Positions 57,196 through 63,109 of a stretch of 64,000 bases of DNA are shown piece after piece. The number at the start of each line of letters is the position of its first letter. Position 1 is the stretch's first letter. The DNA is from a virus. The position numbers and the translations under genes were made by a program. The notes below the pieces were generated by a model. The model worked only from the letters and a program-made list of their open reading frames with translations. It was not told the DNA's origin and ran no database searches. The DNA is taken from IMG/VR virus record IMGVR_UViG_3300023178_000030, positions 1-64,000 of that record, one strand, 5' to 3'.

Positions 57196-58041
57196 TTGTT
57201 TTTTGCGTTTATTACATTAATTATTGCGATTAGTATTAGTGCAGTTGCGGCTTACTATTCTATTATAGGTTTAGTTGCAATTTTTTCAAGTGCAGTATTA
57301 CCAGTTGCAATCATGGGCATAGTGTTAGAAGCAGGTAAGTTAGTTACTGCATCATGGTTATATCAAAATTGGAAACGAATAAATTTTGTTATCAAAACAT
57401 ATCTAACATTTGCAGTAGTAGTATTGATGTTCATTACATCTATGGGTATCTTTGGTTTTTTATCTAAAGCTCATATAGACCAAACATTGACAAGTGATAC
57501 ATCAAATATCGAAATCGAAAGAATCGAATCATTAATCACAATAGAAAATAGGAGAATTGAAAATGCTCAAAAAAATCTTGACAACCTTGAACGGCTGGTG
57601 GAAAACCTGTCAGCAGAAGATGCTGCTTATACTCGCAGAATTCAAAGACGAGAACGAAGTGCAATTGACAAAACCATCAAAGAAGCCAGTCAGAAAATCT
57701 CGAACTACAAAGAAGAAATCATCCCCTACAAAAAAGAAGCAGTCAAGCTCGAGGCGGAAGTCGGCCCGATAAAATATATTTCTGAACTAATTTATGATAA
57801 CTCTAACTCTGAACTATTAGAAGATGCAGTTAGGGTTGTCATAATTATTTTAGTATTTGTATTTGATCCACTTGCAGTTGTATTACTCATTGCGGCTAAT
57901 ATGTCATTTCAACAAGAGAAGTTGCGAAGAAAAAGAAAACGACAAGCTCAAATCAAGAAAGAACTACCTCAAAAGAAAAAGGGTGAAATGGTAAAAGTTA
58001 CCAGAGAACTCAATGGTGTTTCAACCACTACTTACGAATAA
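57196..58041 (+). CDS. Multi-span membrane protein with coiled-coil domain
   Basis: The start is TTG 57196, directly after the previous stop, with GGAAAGAGAAG upstream. Membrane spans occupy the first 90 residues (FAFITLIIAISISAVAAYY, AIFSSAVLPVAIMGIVL, LTFAVVVLMFITSMGIFGFL). A coiled coil follows (about residues 105-200), then span VVIIILVFVFDPLAVVLLI and a basic tail. It is a common marine-phage membrane protein of unknown role. Its coiled-coil codons at 57563-57772 also encode a second protein in another frame. Confidence 0.75.
   Translation: MFFAFITLIIAISISAVAAYYSIIGLVAIFSSAVLPVAIMGIVLEAGKLVTASWLYQNWKRINFVIKTYLTFAVVVLMFITSMGIFGFLSKAHIDQTLTSDTSNIEIERIESLITIENRRIENAQKNLDNLERLVENLSAEDAAYTRRIQRRERSAIDKTIKEASQKISNYKEEIIPYKKEAVKLEAEVGPIKYISELIYDNSNSELLEDAVRVVIIILVFVFDPLAVVLLIAANMSFQQEKLRRKRKRQAQIKKELPQKKKGEMVKVTRELNGVSTTTYE
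57563..57772 (+). CDS. Nested gene for a very basic small protein (69 aa)
   Basis: AGGAG at 57550-57554 lies 8 bp before ATG 57563, in a different frame from the enclosing membrane-protein gene. The product starts MLKKILTTLNGWWKTCQQKM and ends in a Lys/Ser/Arg/Thr-rich tail (KPSKKPVRKSRTTKKKS and on). Local G+C rises to about 44% (75 of 170 bases at 57601-57770), against about 33% just after, as expected if two frames constrain the DNA. It probably binds nucleic acid. Confidence 0.65.
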   Translation: MLKKILTTLNGWWKTCQQKMLLILAEFKDENEVQLTKPSKKPVRKSRTTKKKSSPTKKKQSSSRRKSAR

Positions 58042-58126
58042 TTACAAACTCATTACAATAAAATCACTTTTTATTTTTTTGTAATATTTTCGTGTTAAAT
58101 AATATGTGTAATGTGAAGGAGAAATT

Positions 58127-58711
58127 ATGAAACATTTATTATTAATATTTTTTATGTTATTTTCATTACCAGTTTTTGCAGATGATAGAAACTGGGAAAA
58201 GTCAGAACATAATATAAACATTAAACACAATAACTTTGGTCTTAACATTCGTCAGTATGCACAAGATGATTATGACCATATTCAATTTGAATACAATGTA
58301 GTCAAGAGTGTGAAACTTGCATTAAGACTTGCAGAAGAAGGTGAAATCAAAGAAAAAAGACCAAGTATCACTCATACTGTTGGTAAGTTTGGGCCTATAA
58401 AAGTTGCACATAGATTAGGTTATAGAATGTATGAGAGTGATTTAAAATCTGATTTTGCAAGATATAGAATCATACTTGGTGCGAACTATGGTATGTTTTG
58501 GACTAAAGTACAACCAAGATGGAAAGTTGGTGGTGAAGGTGTTCATGTAGATGCAAAAATAGATGACATTAAATCTTCAGTTGGTATCAAACTAAACTTG
58601 AATGAACATACAACATTTAAACCATATGTTGAATATCTTGCAGATGGTGAATTAAATGATTATAAGAAAAAATATGTGATGTTGGGTACTGAACTAACAT
58701 TTAAATTTTAG
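58127..58711 (+). CDS. Secreted outer-membrane beta-barrel-like protein
   Basis: A classical signal peptide (MKHLLLIFFMLFSLPVFA, cleavage before DDRN) is followed by alternating amphipathic strands (VKLALRLAEEGEIKEKRPSITHTV, IKVAHRLGYRMYES, ARYRIILGANYGMFWTKVQP) and a terminal aromatic strand ending LTFKF. This fits a small outer-membrane barrel of about eight strands. A phage-made barrel could block re-adsorption or remodel permeability. AAGGAG precedes the ATG. Confidence 0.7.
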   Translation: MKHLLLIFFMLFSLPVFADDRNWEKSEHNINIKHNNFGLNIRQYAQDDYDHIQFEYNVVKSVKLALRLAEEGEIKEKRPSITHTVGKFGPIKVAHRLGYRMYESDLKSDFARYRIILGANYGMFWTKVQPRWKVGGEGVHVDAKIDDIKSSVGIKLNLNEHTTFKPYVEYLADGELNDYKKKYVMLGTELTFKF

Positions 58712-58824
58712 TGAAACCAGAAATTAAAAAATTGATAAGACAAATAATTTTTGAAATAATATTGCCAGTAGCATTACTTATTTGGTTTATGTTATGGTTA
58801 TTAGGGCCAGTAGGAAAAGGTTAA
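58711..58824 (+). CDS. Small membrane peptide (37 aa, GTG start)
   Basis: GTG 58711 directly follows the stop of the barrel gene. The product has a basic helix (KPEIKKLIRQIIFE) and one membrane span (IILPVALLIWFMLWLLGPVG). Its stop overlaps the next ATG (TAATG), supporting coupled expression. No strong ribosome-binding site is seen. Confidence 0.55.
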   Translation: MKPEIKKLIRQIIFEIILPVALLIWFMLWLLGPVGKG

Positions 58825-59126
58825 TGTATAGTACATTAAGAGAAACATTACAAGAGAGATATGGAGATAATAGGAGACTTTATCTCCAAGCTCTCTATCT
58901 TAATGTTGAAGTTGGCCCATATACACCAGACCCTGTCGAGGGAATGTATGCATTAGAAAATTACAAGTATGGTAATTTAGAATTTGATGAAGCTATTTCA
59001 CACATAAACAAAAACAGAAAAAAGACATTCGATTTACAACAATACAATGATGACTGGCAAGAATATTTAAATTTATGTGAAAAGGAAATATTAGATGAAA
59101 AAGATAATAGAGAAAATAAAACTTAA
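58824..59126 (+). CDS. Hypothetical protein (100 aa)
   Basis: The real start is ATG 58824, overlapping the previous stop, with AGGAAAAGG upstream; a longer frame from 58782 lies inside the small membrane gene. The product has LRETLQERYGDNRRLYLQALYLN and YTPDPVEGMYALENYKYGNLEF, an acidic helical protein. Its end overlaps the 28-aa reading frame that starts at 59095. Confidence 0.65.
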   Translation: MYSTLRETLQERYGDNRRLYLQALYLNVEVGPYTPDPVEGMYALENYKYGNLEFDEAISHINKNRKKTFDLQQYNDDWQEYLNLCEKEILDEKDNRENKT

Positions 59127-59181
59127 ATTCAAATACAAATCTACTATGTGGGTGAAACCATATTTTGAAGATTGTTTATAA
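59095..59181 (+). CDS. Short reading frame ending in a PqqA-like N-terminal motif (28 aa)
   Basis: ATG 59095 has AAGGAAA 8-10 bp upstream. The product MKKIIEKIKLKFKYKST is followed by MWVKPYFEDCL and stop. Those last 11 residues look like the first half of a PqqA peptide (MWxKPxFxD). The half that would carry the conserved Glu and Tyr is missing. It lies 53 bp from the true pqqA stop on the opposite strand. It may be a relic or chance. Confidence 0.35.
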   Translation: MKKIIEKIKLKFKYKSTMWVKPYFEDCL

Positions 59182-59186
59182 ACAAA

Positions 59187-59220
59187 AAAAGGGAGTATAA
59201 AAACTCCCTTTTCTTTTTCT
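59187..59220 (+). terminator. Intrinsic terminator
   Basis: AAAAGGGAGT (59187-59196) pairs with ACTCCCTTTT (59203-59212) around ATAAAA, followed by CTTTTTCT. The minus-strand side also has a long T-run (from AACAAAAAAA), so the same hairpin can end the leftward pqqA transcript. Confidence 0.9.
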
Positions 59221-59234
59221 ATTTGAAATAAAAT

Positions 59235-59306
59235 TTACTTGTTTGCAATGTACATTGTAACTTCAAAACCAAATCTCATTTCAGTATATTCTGGTGACTT
59301 CCACAT
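59235..59306 (-). CDS. pqqA: PqqA, PQQ precursor peptide (23 aa)
   Basis: On the minus strand, ATG 59306-59304 follows AAGGAG with 8-bp spacing and ends at TAA 59235-59237. The 23-residue product starts MWKSPEYTEMRF and contains GFEVTMY. It has Glu at 15 and Tyr at 19, the positions cross-linked to form pyrroloquinoline quinone in the 23-residue Klebsiella PqqA. Length, MW start, Pro5 and the EVTxY core all agree. No pqqBCDE genes are in the window, so host enzymes would have to process it. A terminator lies just downstream on both strands. Confidence 0.88.
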   Translation of the reverse strand: MWKSPEYTEMRFGFEVTMYIANK

Positions 59307-59398
59307 AATACTTCTCCTTAATAATTATTAACACTAATATATATAATAAACACAAAAAAATCACATAGTGATAATCATTAAAATCAAGTGAGAAAATC
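59307..59398. other. Intergenic region between pqqA and the divergent 59399 gene
   Basis: Very A/T-rich. It holds the pqqA ribosome-binding site on the minus strand. I see no consensus sigma70 or late promoter in either direction; ATATATATAATAAAC is the only -10-like material. Confidence 0.4.
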
Positions 59399-59632
59399 AT
59401 GAAAAAAGAAGATGCTAAAATAATCTTACTAAAAGATGTTATTGAAACAAAACTACGAAAAGAAAAAGAATTAGATTACTATCAAAAACAACTTGAAGAG
59501 CTTCAGATGAAAATGGTGTTTCTAAAAAAAGATATTCATTTAACTAACACTATTATTAATATTATCGAAAGTGAAAATATTATGCAATTAGAACCTTTAA
59601 TACTTGACAAAAACATAAGAGATGAGTTATAA
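59399..59632 (+). CDS. Coiled-coil hypothetical protein (77 aa)
   Basis: Charged heptads run through ETKLRKEKELDYYQKQLEEL and QMKMVFLKKDIHLTNTIINI. GTGAGAAAATC precedes the ATG, with weak ribosome-binding character. Its last codons carry the promoter at 59604-59633, so its transcript leads into the structured element downstream. No family is recognised. Confidence 0.6.
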   Translation: MKKEDAKIILLKDVIETKLRKEKELDYYQKQLEELQMKMVFLKKDIHLTNTIINIIESENIMQLEPLILDKNIRDEL

Positions 59633-59633
59633 T
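59604..59633 (+). promoter_or_regulatory. Sigma70-like promoter for a structured leader RNA
   Basis: TTGACA 59604-59609, an 18-bp spacer and TATAAT 59628-59633, overlapping the stop of the preceding gene. Transcription should start near 59640, about 15 nt before the structured element. Confidence 0.8.
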
Positions 59634-59654
59634 TACTGTTCTTTCTTAAAATAA

Positions 59655-59729
59655 AAGAGTATGTAAGGCGCTAGTATTCGTGATGAAGTTGAGTCTGGAT
59701 TCAGGTGCTAGGTCTTACATATTCCTCTT
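59655..59729 (+). ncRNA. Structured 75-nt RNA element in the leader of the 59736 gene
   Basis: TATGTAAG (59660-59667) pairs with CTTACATA (59714-59721). After a TTC bulge, AAGAG (59655-59659) pairs with CTCTT (59725-59729). Inside, CTAGTA (59671-59676) pairs with TGCTAG (59706-59711) and TGAGT/ATTCA (59690-59694 with 59699-59703) closes a CTGG loop. The element ends 6 bases before ATG 59736, which has no ribosome-binding site of its own. It could be a cis-regulatory element or a processed small RNA. Tested as tRNA and rejected. Confidence 0.65.
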
Positions 59730-59735
59730 ACGATT

Positions 59736-59984
59736 ATGAAAAAATATATCCATGTAGACACAATCAAAATCAGAACTAACATCAAAAAGAAAAAGTTAGA
59801 CCCTAACTATGAGGTTGAGCCTGTTGTTATTGTTAGAACTAAAAGTAAAGTATTAGAGAAATGTCATGAGGTCGAAATACTAGGCCCAAGTAAAGTTGTA
59901 TATGCAGAAGGTGGTGAGAAAATACTGAACTGTGGTGCAAGAACTGTAATTGAAACAGAAAGTGAAATAAAGGTGATAAGATGA
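59736..59984 (+). CDS. Conserved marine-phage protein (82 aa)
   Basis: KYIHVDTIKIRTNIKKKK, then CHEVEILGPSKVVYAEGGEK and NCGARTVIETESEI, is a small beta-rich family frequent in marine T4-like phages. Function unknown. The gene is expressed from a strong promoter through the structured leader and lacks a normal ribosome-binding site, so its translation may be RNA-controlled. It overlaps the next gene by 4 bp. Confidence 0.65.
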   Translation: MKKYIHVDTIKIRTNIKKKKLDPNYEVEPVVIVRTKSKVLEKCHEVEILGPSKVVYAEGGEKILNCGARTVIETESEIKVIR

Positions 59985-60712
59985 TGTTTAATTTAAATAA
60001 AACAATTGAAGTCCATTGTTATACATGGAGAAAAATAAATGCAGAAGAATTTTGTATTAAAGAGATGAAACCACATAGACCAAAATGGTTTAGAGATATG
60101 GGAAAAATGACTGGAACTAAATGGAATCTTCCAAAGTTAAATATAAAACATTGTCATGGTATTCTTGAATTATTTAAAAGAAGTTTTTATCTTCCTTTAT
60201 GGACTGACTTATATATTATTAATGAAATGCATGATATAAATGCTATATCGAAAGATTCTTACCTGATAGTTTCAAAACATTTTGATAAAGCTAATTCACA
60301 AGCTCCAACTTTATCAGAAAAACACAGAAATCTTAAAATAGATGCTCCTTGGATTTTTGATTGTGATAAAGATATTAATTTTTATATTACTGGTGCATCA
60401 TGGGATTATATAAACAACGACTTATTTTATAATTTTCATTTACCTCCAGCTATACTCGATTTTAAGTATCAATCATGTCTTAATACACAATGGTTATTTC
60501 CAATACCATTTACAAAAGAACAAGAAACTTGTATAAGTTTTCAAGCAGGTGATCCATTATATTACATAACTCCATTAACAGATAAAAAAGTTAAATTTAT
60601 AAGTCATTGTATTACTAAAACAGAATTTTTTGATAAATTTGATAGTTTAGATCGTACTACTTCGTTTTGGTCAAATGCTTATGCAAGAGGAAAAAAACTA
60701 ATGGGTAAATGA
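59981..60712 (+). CDS. DUF6065-like protein, paralogue A
   Basis: It begins MMFNLNKTIEVHCYTWRKI and has RPKWFRDMG, YLPLWTDLYI, APWIFDCD and GASWDYINNDLF, then FQAGDPLYYITPLTDKKVKFISH. The protein at 61326 shares all of these in the same order and has the same length (243 aa). The fold resembles cupin-like DUF6065 proteins. It is coupled to an oxygenase gene by ATGA overlap, and the second copy follows that oxygenase. Substrate unknown. Confidence 0.7.
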   Translation: MMFNLNKTIEVHCYTWRKINAEEFCIKEMKPHRPKWFRDMGKMTGTKWNLPKLNIKHCHGILELFKRSFYLPLWTDLYIINEMHDINAISKDSYLIVSKHFDKANSQAPTLSEKHRNLKIDAPWIFDCDKDINFYITGASWDYINNDLFYNFHLPPAILDFKYQSCLNTQWLFPIPFTKEQETCISFQAGDPLYYITPLTDKKVKFISHCITKTEFFDKFDSLDRTTSFWSNAYARGKKLMGK

Positions 60713-61323
60713 TGGAACAAGTATTAGAGAATTTTTATACTGAAGATGAGATAGATAGAATTTGGAAAGAAATACAATATTTAGATTCTAATACTTATGG
60801 TTGGGCATATCCAAATCCACAAATAAATGCAGTTGATAAAAAAGGTAATCTACTATTACAAGGTGCAAGACAATTTAAGTTTAGTATATTTGGTTATAAT
60901 AACCTTGAACTGTTGAGAAAGTCTAACATTTATACTTCAGGTAAAAAACTTATGAATTACCATGATTATTTAGTTGGTAAACATGATATTTATAAAAATA
61001 TTAAGGAATTAGATCGTCATTTTTCTTTTTTAAATTACTACTATAAAGATGATGGTTGTTACAAATTACATCATGATATATCCATGTATACAATGTTATC
61101 GTATTTTTACGAAGAGCCTAAAAATTTTACAGGTGGTCAATGTCTTGTAGGAAATAACAAATATGAAATACATAATGGATTTACAATCGTGTTACCAGGC
61201 TGGTTAAAACATGGTTCAACACCAATAAAAATAATCGATAAATCTAGAAAAAAATCTGGAAGATATTCTATTGCACACTTTTTCTGGTCAGCAAACTCTA
61301 ACGATTTTGAGAGGAAATCATAA
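60709..61323 (+). CDS. 2-oxoglutarate/Fe(II) oxygenase flanked by paralogous genes
   Basis: CYKLHHDISMYTMLSYFYEE gives the HxD pair; LPGWLKHGSTPI gives the distal His; SGRYSIAHFFW provides the arginine for 2-oxoglutarate. At 204 aa. MEQVLENFYTEDEIDRIWKE is a typical opening of prolyl-hydroxylase-like phage enzymes. Its position between two DUF6065-like paralogues suggests a joint modification pathway. Overlaps paralogue A by 4 bp. Confidence 0.78.
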   Translation: MMEQVLENFYTEDEIDRIWKEIQYLDSNTYGWAYPNPQINAVDKKGNLLLQGARQFKFSIFGYNNLELLRKSNIYTSGKKLMNYHDYLVGKHDIYKNIKELDRHFSFLNYYYKDDGCYKLHHDISMYTMLSYFYEEPKNFTGGQCLVGNNKYEIHNGFTIVLPGWLKHGSTPIKIIDKSRKKSGRYSIAHFFWSANSNDFERKS

Positions 61324-61325
61324 AT

Positions 61326-62057
61326 ATGATGTTCAATTTTAATAAAACAGTTGAAATTCATTGTTACACATACAATAAATTTATTGCAGATAATTTTTGT
61401 GTACAAGAAATGAAAACTACAAGACCATCATGGTTTAAAAACTTACCTAAAAAATCTGAAAAAAAATCAACAATGAAAAGTTGTTATGGTTTTATAAATT
61501 TATTTAAAAAAGGATTTGTTCTCCCTTTTTGGAGTGATATTGAAATTACAAACACAATAGAAGAATTGGTTGTAAATTGTGCAAATCAAGATACAACTAA
61601 TGTTTTACATCACTTAAATCCAAATAATTCATCGGCTGAAACTTTATCAACATATCACCGTCATGCACAAATACAACCACCTTGGGTTTTTACATCTGAC
61701 AAACCTACTGAATTTGCAGTTGTAGGTGCTTCATGGGATTATATAAACAATAATCTATATGATTTTCATTTACCCACAGGTATTATTGATTTTAAATACA
61801 ACAATACAATTAATGTACAAATGTTGTTTCCTAAACCAACTGGAAATCAAAGACAATCAAATATAATTTTTAAAGCTGGCGATCCAATATTATATTTGAT
61901 TCCTTTAACTGAAAAGAAAGTTAAATTTATTACACATAATATTACTAGAATGGAATATTATGATATGATAGACAATGTAGATTCAAAGTCACATTTTTTT
62001 AGTAACAAATATGTTAGGTCTAGAACATATGGATATAAAGGATATATGAAGGAGTAA
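61326..62057 (+). CDS. DUF6065-like protein, paralogue B
   Basis: The opening MMFNFNKTVEIHCYTYNKF, then RPSWFKNLP, VLPFWSDIEI, PPWVFTSDK, GASWDYINNNLY and FKAGDPILYLIPLTEKKVKFITH mirrors paralogue A. Identity is moderate by eye, so the duplication is not recent. The ATG lies 2 bp after the oxygenase stop. Confidence 0.7.
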   Translation: MMFNFNKTVEIHCYTYNKFIADNFCVQEMKTTRPSWFKNLPKKSEKKSTMKSCYGFINLFKKGFVLPFWSDIEITNTIEELVVNCANQDTTNVLHHLNPNNSSAETLSTYHRHAQIQPPWVFTSDKPTEFAVVGASWDYINNNLYDFHLPTGIIDFKYNNTINVQMLFPKPTGNQRQSNIIFKAGDPILYLIPLTEKKVKFITHNITRMEYYDMIDNVDSKSHFFSNKYVRSRTYGYKGYMKE

Positions 62058-62059
62058 TT

Positions 62060-62305
62060 ATGACACCACAAGAATCAAATACCCTATATAGATTACATAC
62101 AGTAATAATGCAAGAGATCGAAAACTATCACTTTAGAGGTCAATATGACTATCATTTGAGAGTGAGAGTTGAAGATGATGAGATAAAATTTAGATATTTA
62201 AATGAGTGGCATCCTATATCAAAAGAAACACTATTTAAGATGTTAAAACAGAGTAACTTACCACAAAGTTTATATACTAAATTAATGTTAAGGATAGTAC
62301 AATGA
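62060..62305 (+). CDS. Hypothetical protein (81 aa)
   Basis: Residues RLHTVIMQEIENYHFRGQYDYHLRVRVEDDEIKFRYLNEW and a terminal helix (SLYTKLMLRIVQ) suggest a small alpha/beta fold. AAGGAG precedes the ATG, and it overlaps the cytochrome gene by 4 bp. No family is recognised. Confidence 0.6.
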   Translation: MTPQESNTLYRLHTVIMQEIENYHFRGQYDYHLRVRVEDDEIKFRYLNEWHPISKETLFKMLKQSNLPQSLYTKLMLRIVQ

Positions 62306-62622
62306 TTAAATTTATTTTAATGTTTTTATTTACATTCAATGTCTATGCAACAGATGAAGGTTACAAGATGTTGAAGAACAACAATTGTTTAGCTTGTCAT
62401 GCAGTTGATAAAACACTAGTAGGCCCATCATATCAAGATGTTGCGAAGAAATATGAGAATGACGATAGAAGTATTGTAGTACCTGTTCTTGCAAGAAAGA
62501 TGCGTGAAGGTGGAGTTGGTAATTGGGGAGTTATTCCTATGCCACCAATGAACTTAAGACATAATCAATCAGAGTATATAGTTAAGTGGATTTTGAATAG
62601 AGAGTGGGAAACTACTAAATAA
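62302..62622 (+). CDS. Periplasmic cytochrome c (c551-like)
   Basis: A signal peptide (KFILMFLFTFNVYA, cleavage before TDEG) is followed by the haem site CLACH at residues 29-33, the GPSYQDVAKKY segment and an axial methionine in IPMPPMN (M80 or M83). The end is a helix (EYIVKWILNR). This is the plan of small class I cytochromes of the c551/c552 type, which shuttle electrons in the periplasm, including from PQQ dehydrogenases. Haem attachment would need host Ccm enzymes. It overlaps the preceding gene by 4 bp. Confidence 0.92.
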   Translation: MIKFILMFLFTFNVYATDEGYKMLKNNNCLACHAVDKTLVGPSYQDVAKKYENDDRSIVVPVLARKMREGGVGNWGVIPMPPMNLRHNQSEYIVKWILNREWETTK

Positions 62623-62624
62623 AA

Positions 62625-62915
62625 ATGTATATAAACGATAGAAAGAATTATTATCACAATCGTTATCATAACAAAACATACTATAGAGATGCAGTACAAG
62701 GAGTTAGAGAGATGCCCGTTTCAAATGTTACTCAAGGTATCAATGCAGATATCTTAACAAACATGAAATCATCTAAAAATGTTTTATCAAAAGTAGATGA
62801 GGATAGAAAAGAAGCCGTAGAAAAATCAAAAGTTTATTTCAAGGAAGTGTTACAAACATCAACAGATATCAAAGATAATGTTGCAAAAGGTATTAATGTT
62901 GATGTGACTACATGA
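62625..62915 (+). CDS. Hypothetical protein with a repeated motif (96 aa)
   Basis: The N-terminus is Tyr/Asn/His-rich (INDRKNYYHNRYHNKTYYRD). Two similar segments, QGINADI and KGINVDV, flank a charged helix (VDEDRKEAVEKSKVYFKEVL). It follows the cytochrome gene by 2 bp and overlaps the next gene by 4 bp. No family is recognised. Confidence 0.6.
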   Translation: MYINDRKNYYHNRYHNKTYYRDAVQGVREMPVSNVTQGINADILTNMKSSKNVLSKVDEDRKEAVEKSKVYFKEVLQTSTDIKDNVAKGINVDVTT

Positions 62916-63109
62916 GAAGAAATGTTCACCATATTGCTTTTAATATTTGGTTATATTCTTTTGTGGTTTTATGTACTTTACCGATTACAATAGTTATCGT
63001 TTTGAATCTTCTAGAGTTGTACCTATGGTTGACAGACCGCCCTGCCTTGCCTTCTTTTCTGCATCCCATTGAAGTGATAAAGCAACTAGCTCAAAAATTA
63101 TCCACATAA
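62912..63109 (+). CDS. Small membrane protein, antisense-overlapping its neighbour
   Basis: The ATG overlaps the previous stop (ATGA). The product has hydrophobic spans (FNIWLYSFVVLCTLPITIVI, VLNLLELYLWL) and a proline-rich end. Its last 116 bp overlap the 3' end of the minus-strand gene, so both cannot be freely conserved there. The overlapped start and membrane character support it moderately. Confidence 0.5.
   Translation: MRRNVHHIAFNIWLYSFVVLCTLPITIVIVLNLLELYLWLTDRPALPSFLHPIEVIKQLAQKLST

Noticed and set aside
59655-59729. The 75-nt structured element as a tRNA
   Set aside because: Length fits, but there is no TTCRA T-loop, no recognisable D-arm and no 7-bp acceptor with a discriminator; the helices are arranged as a bulged rod.
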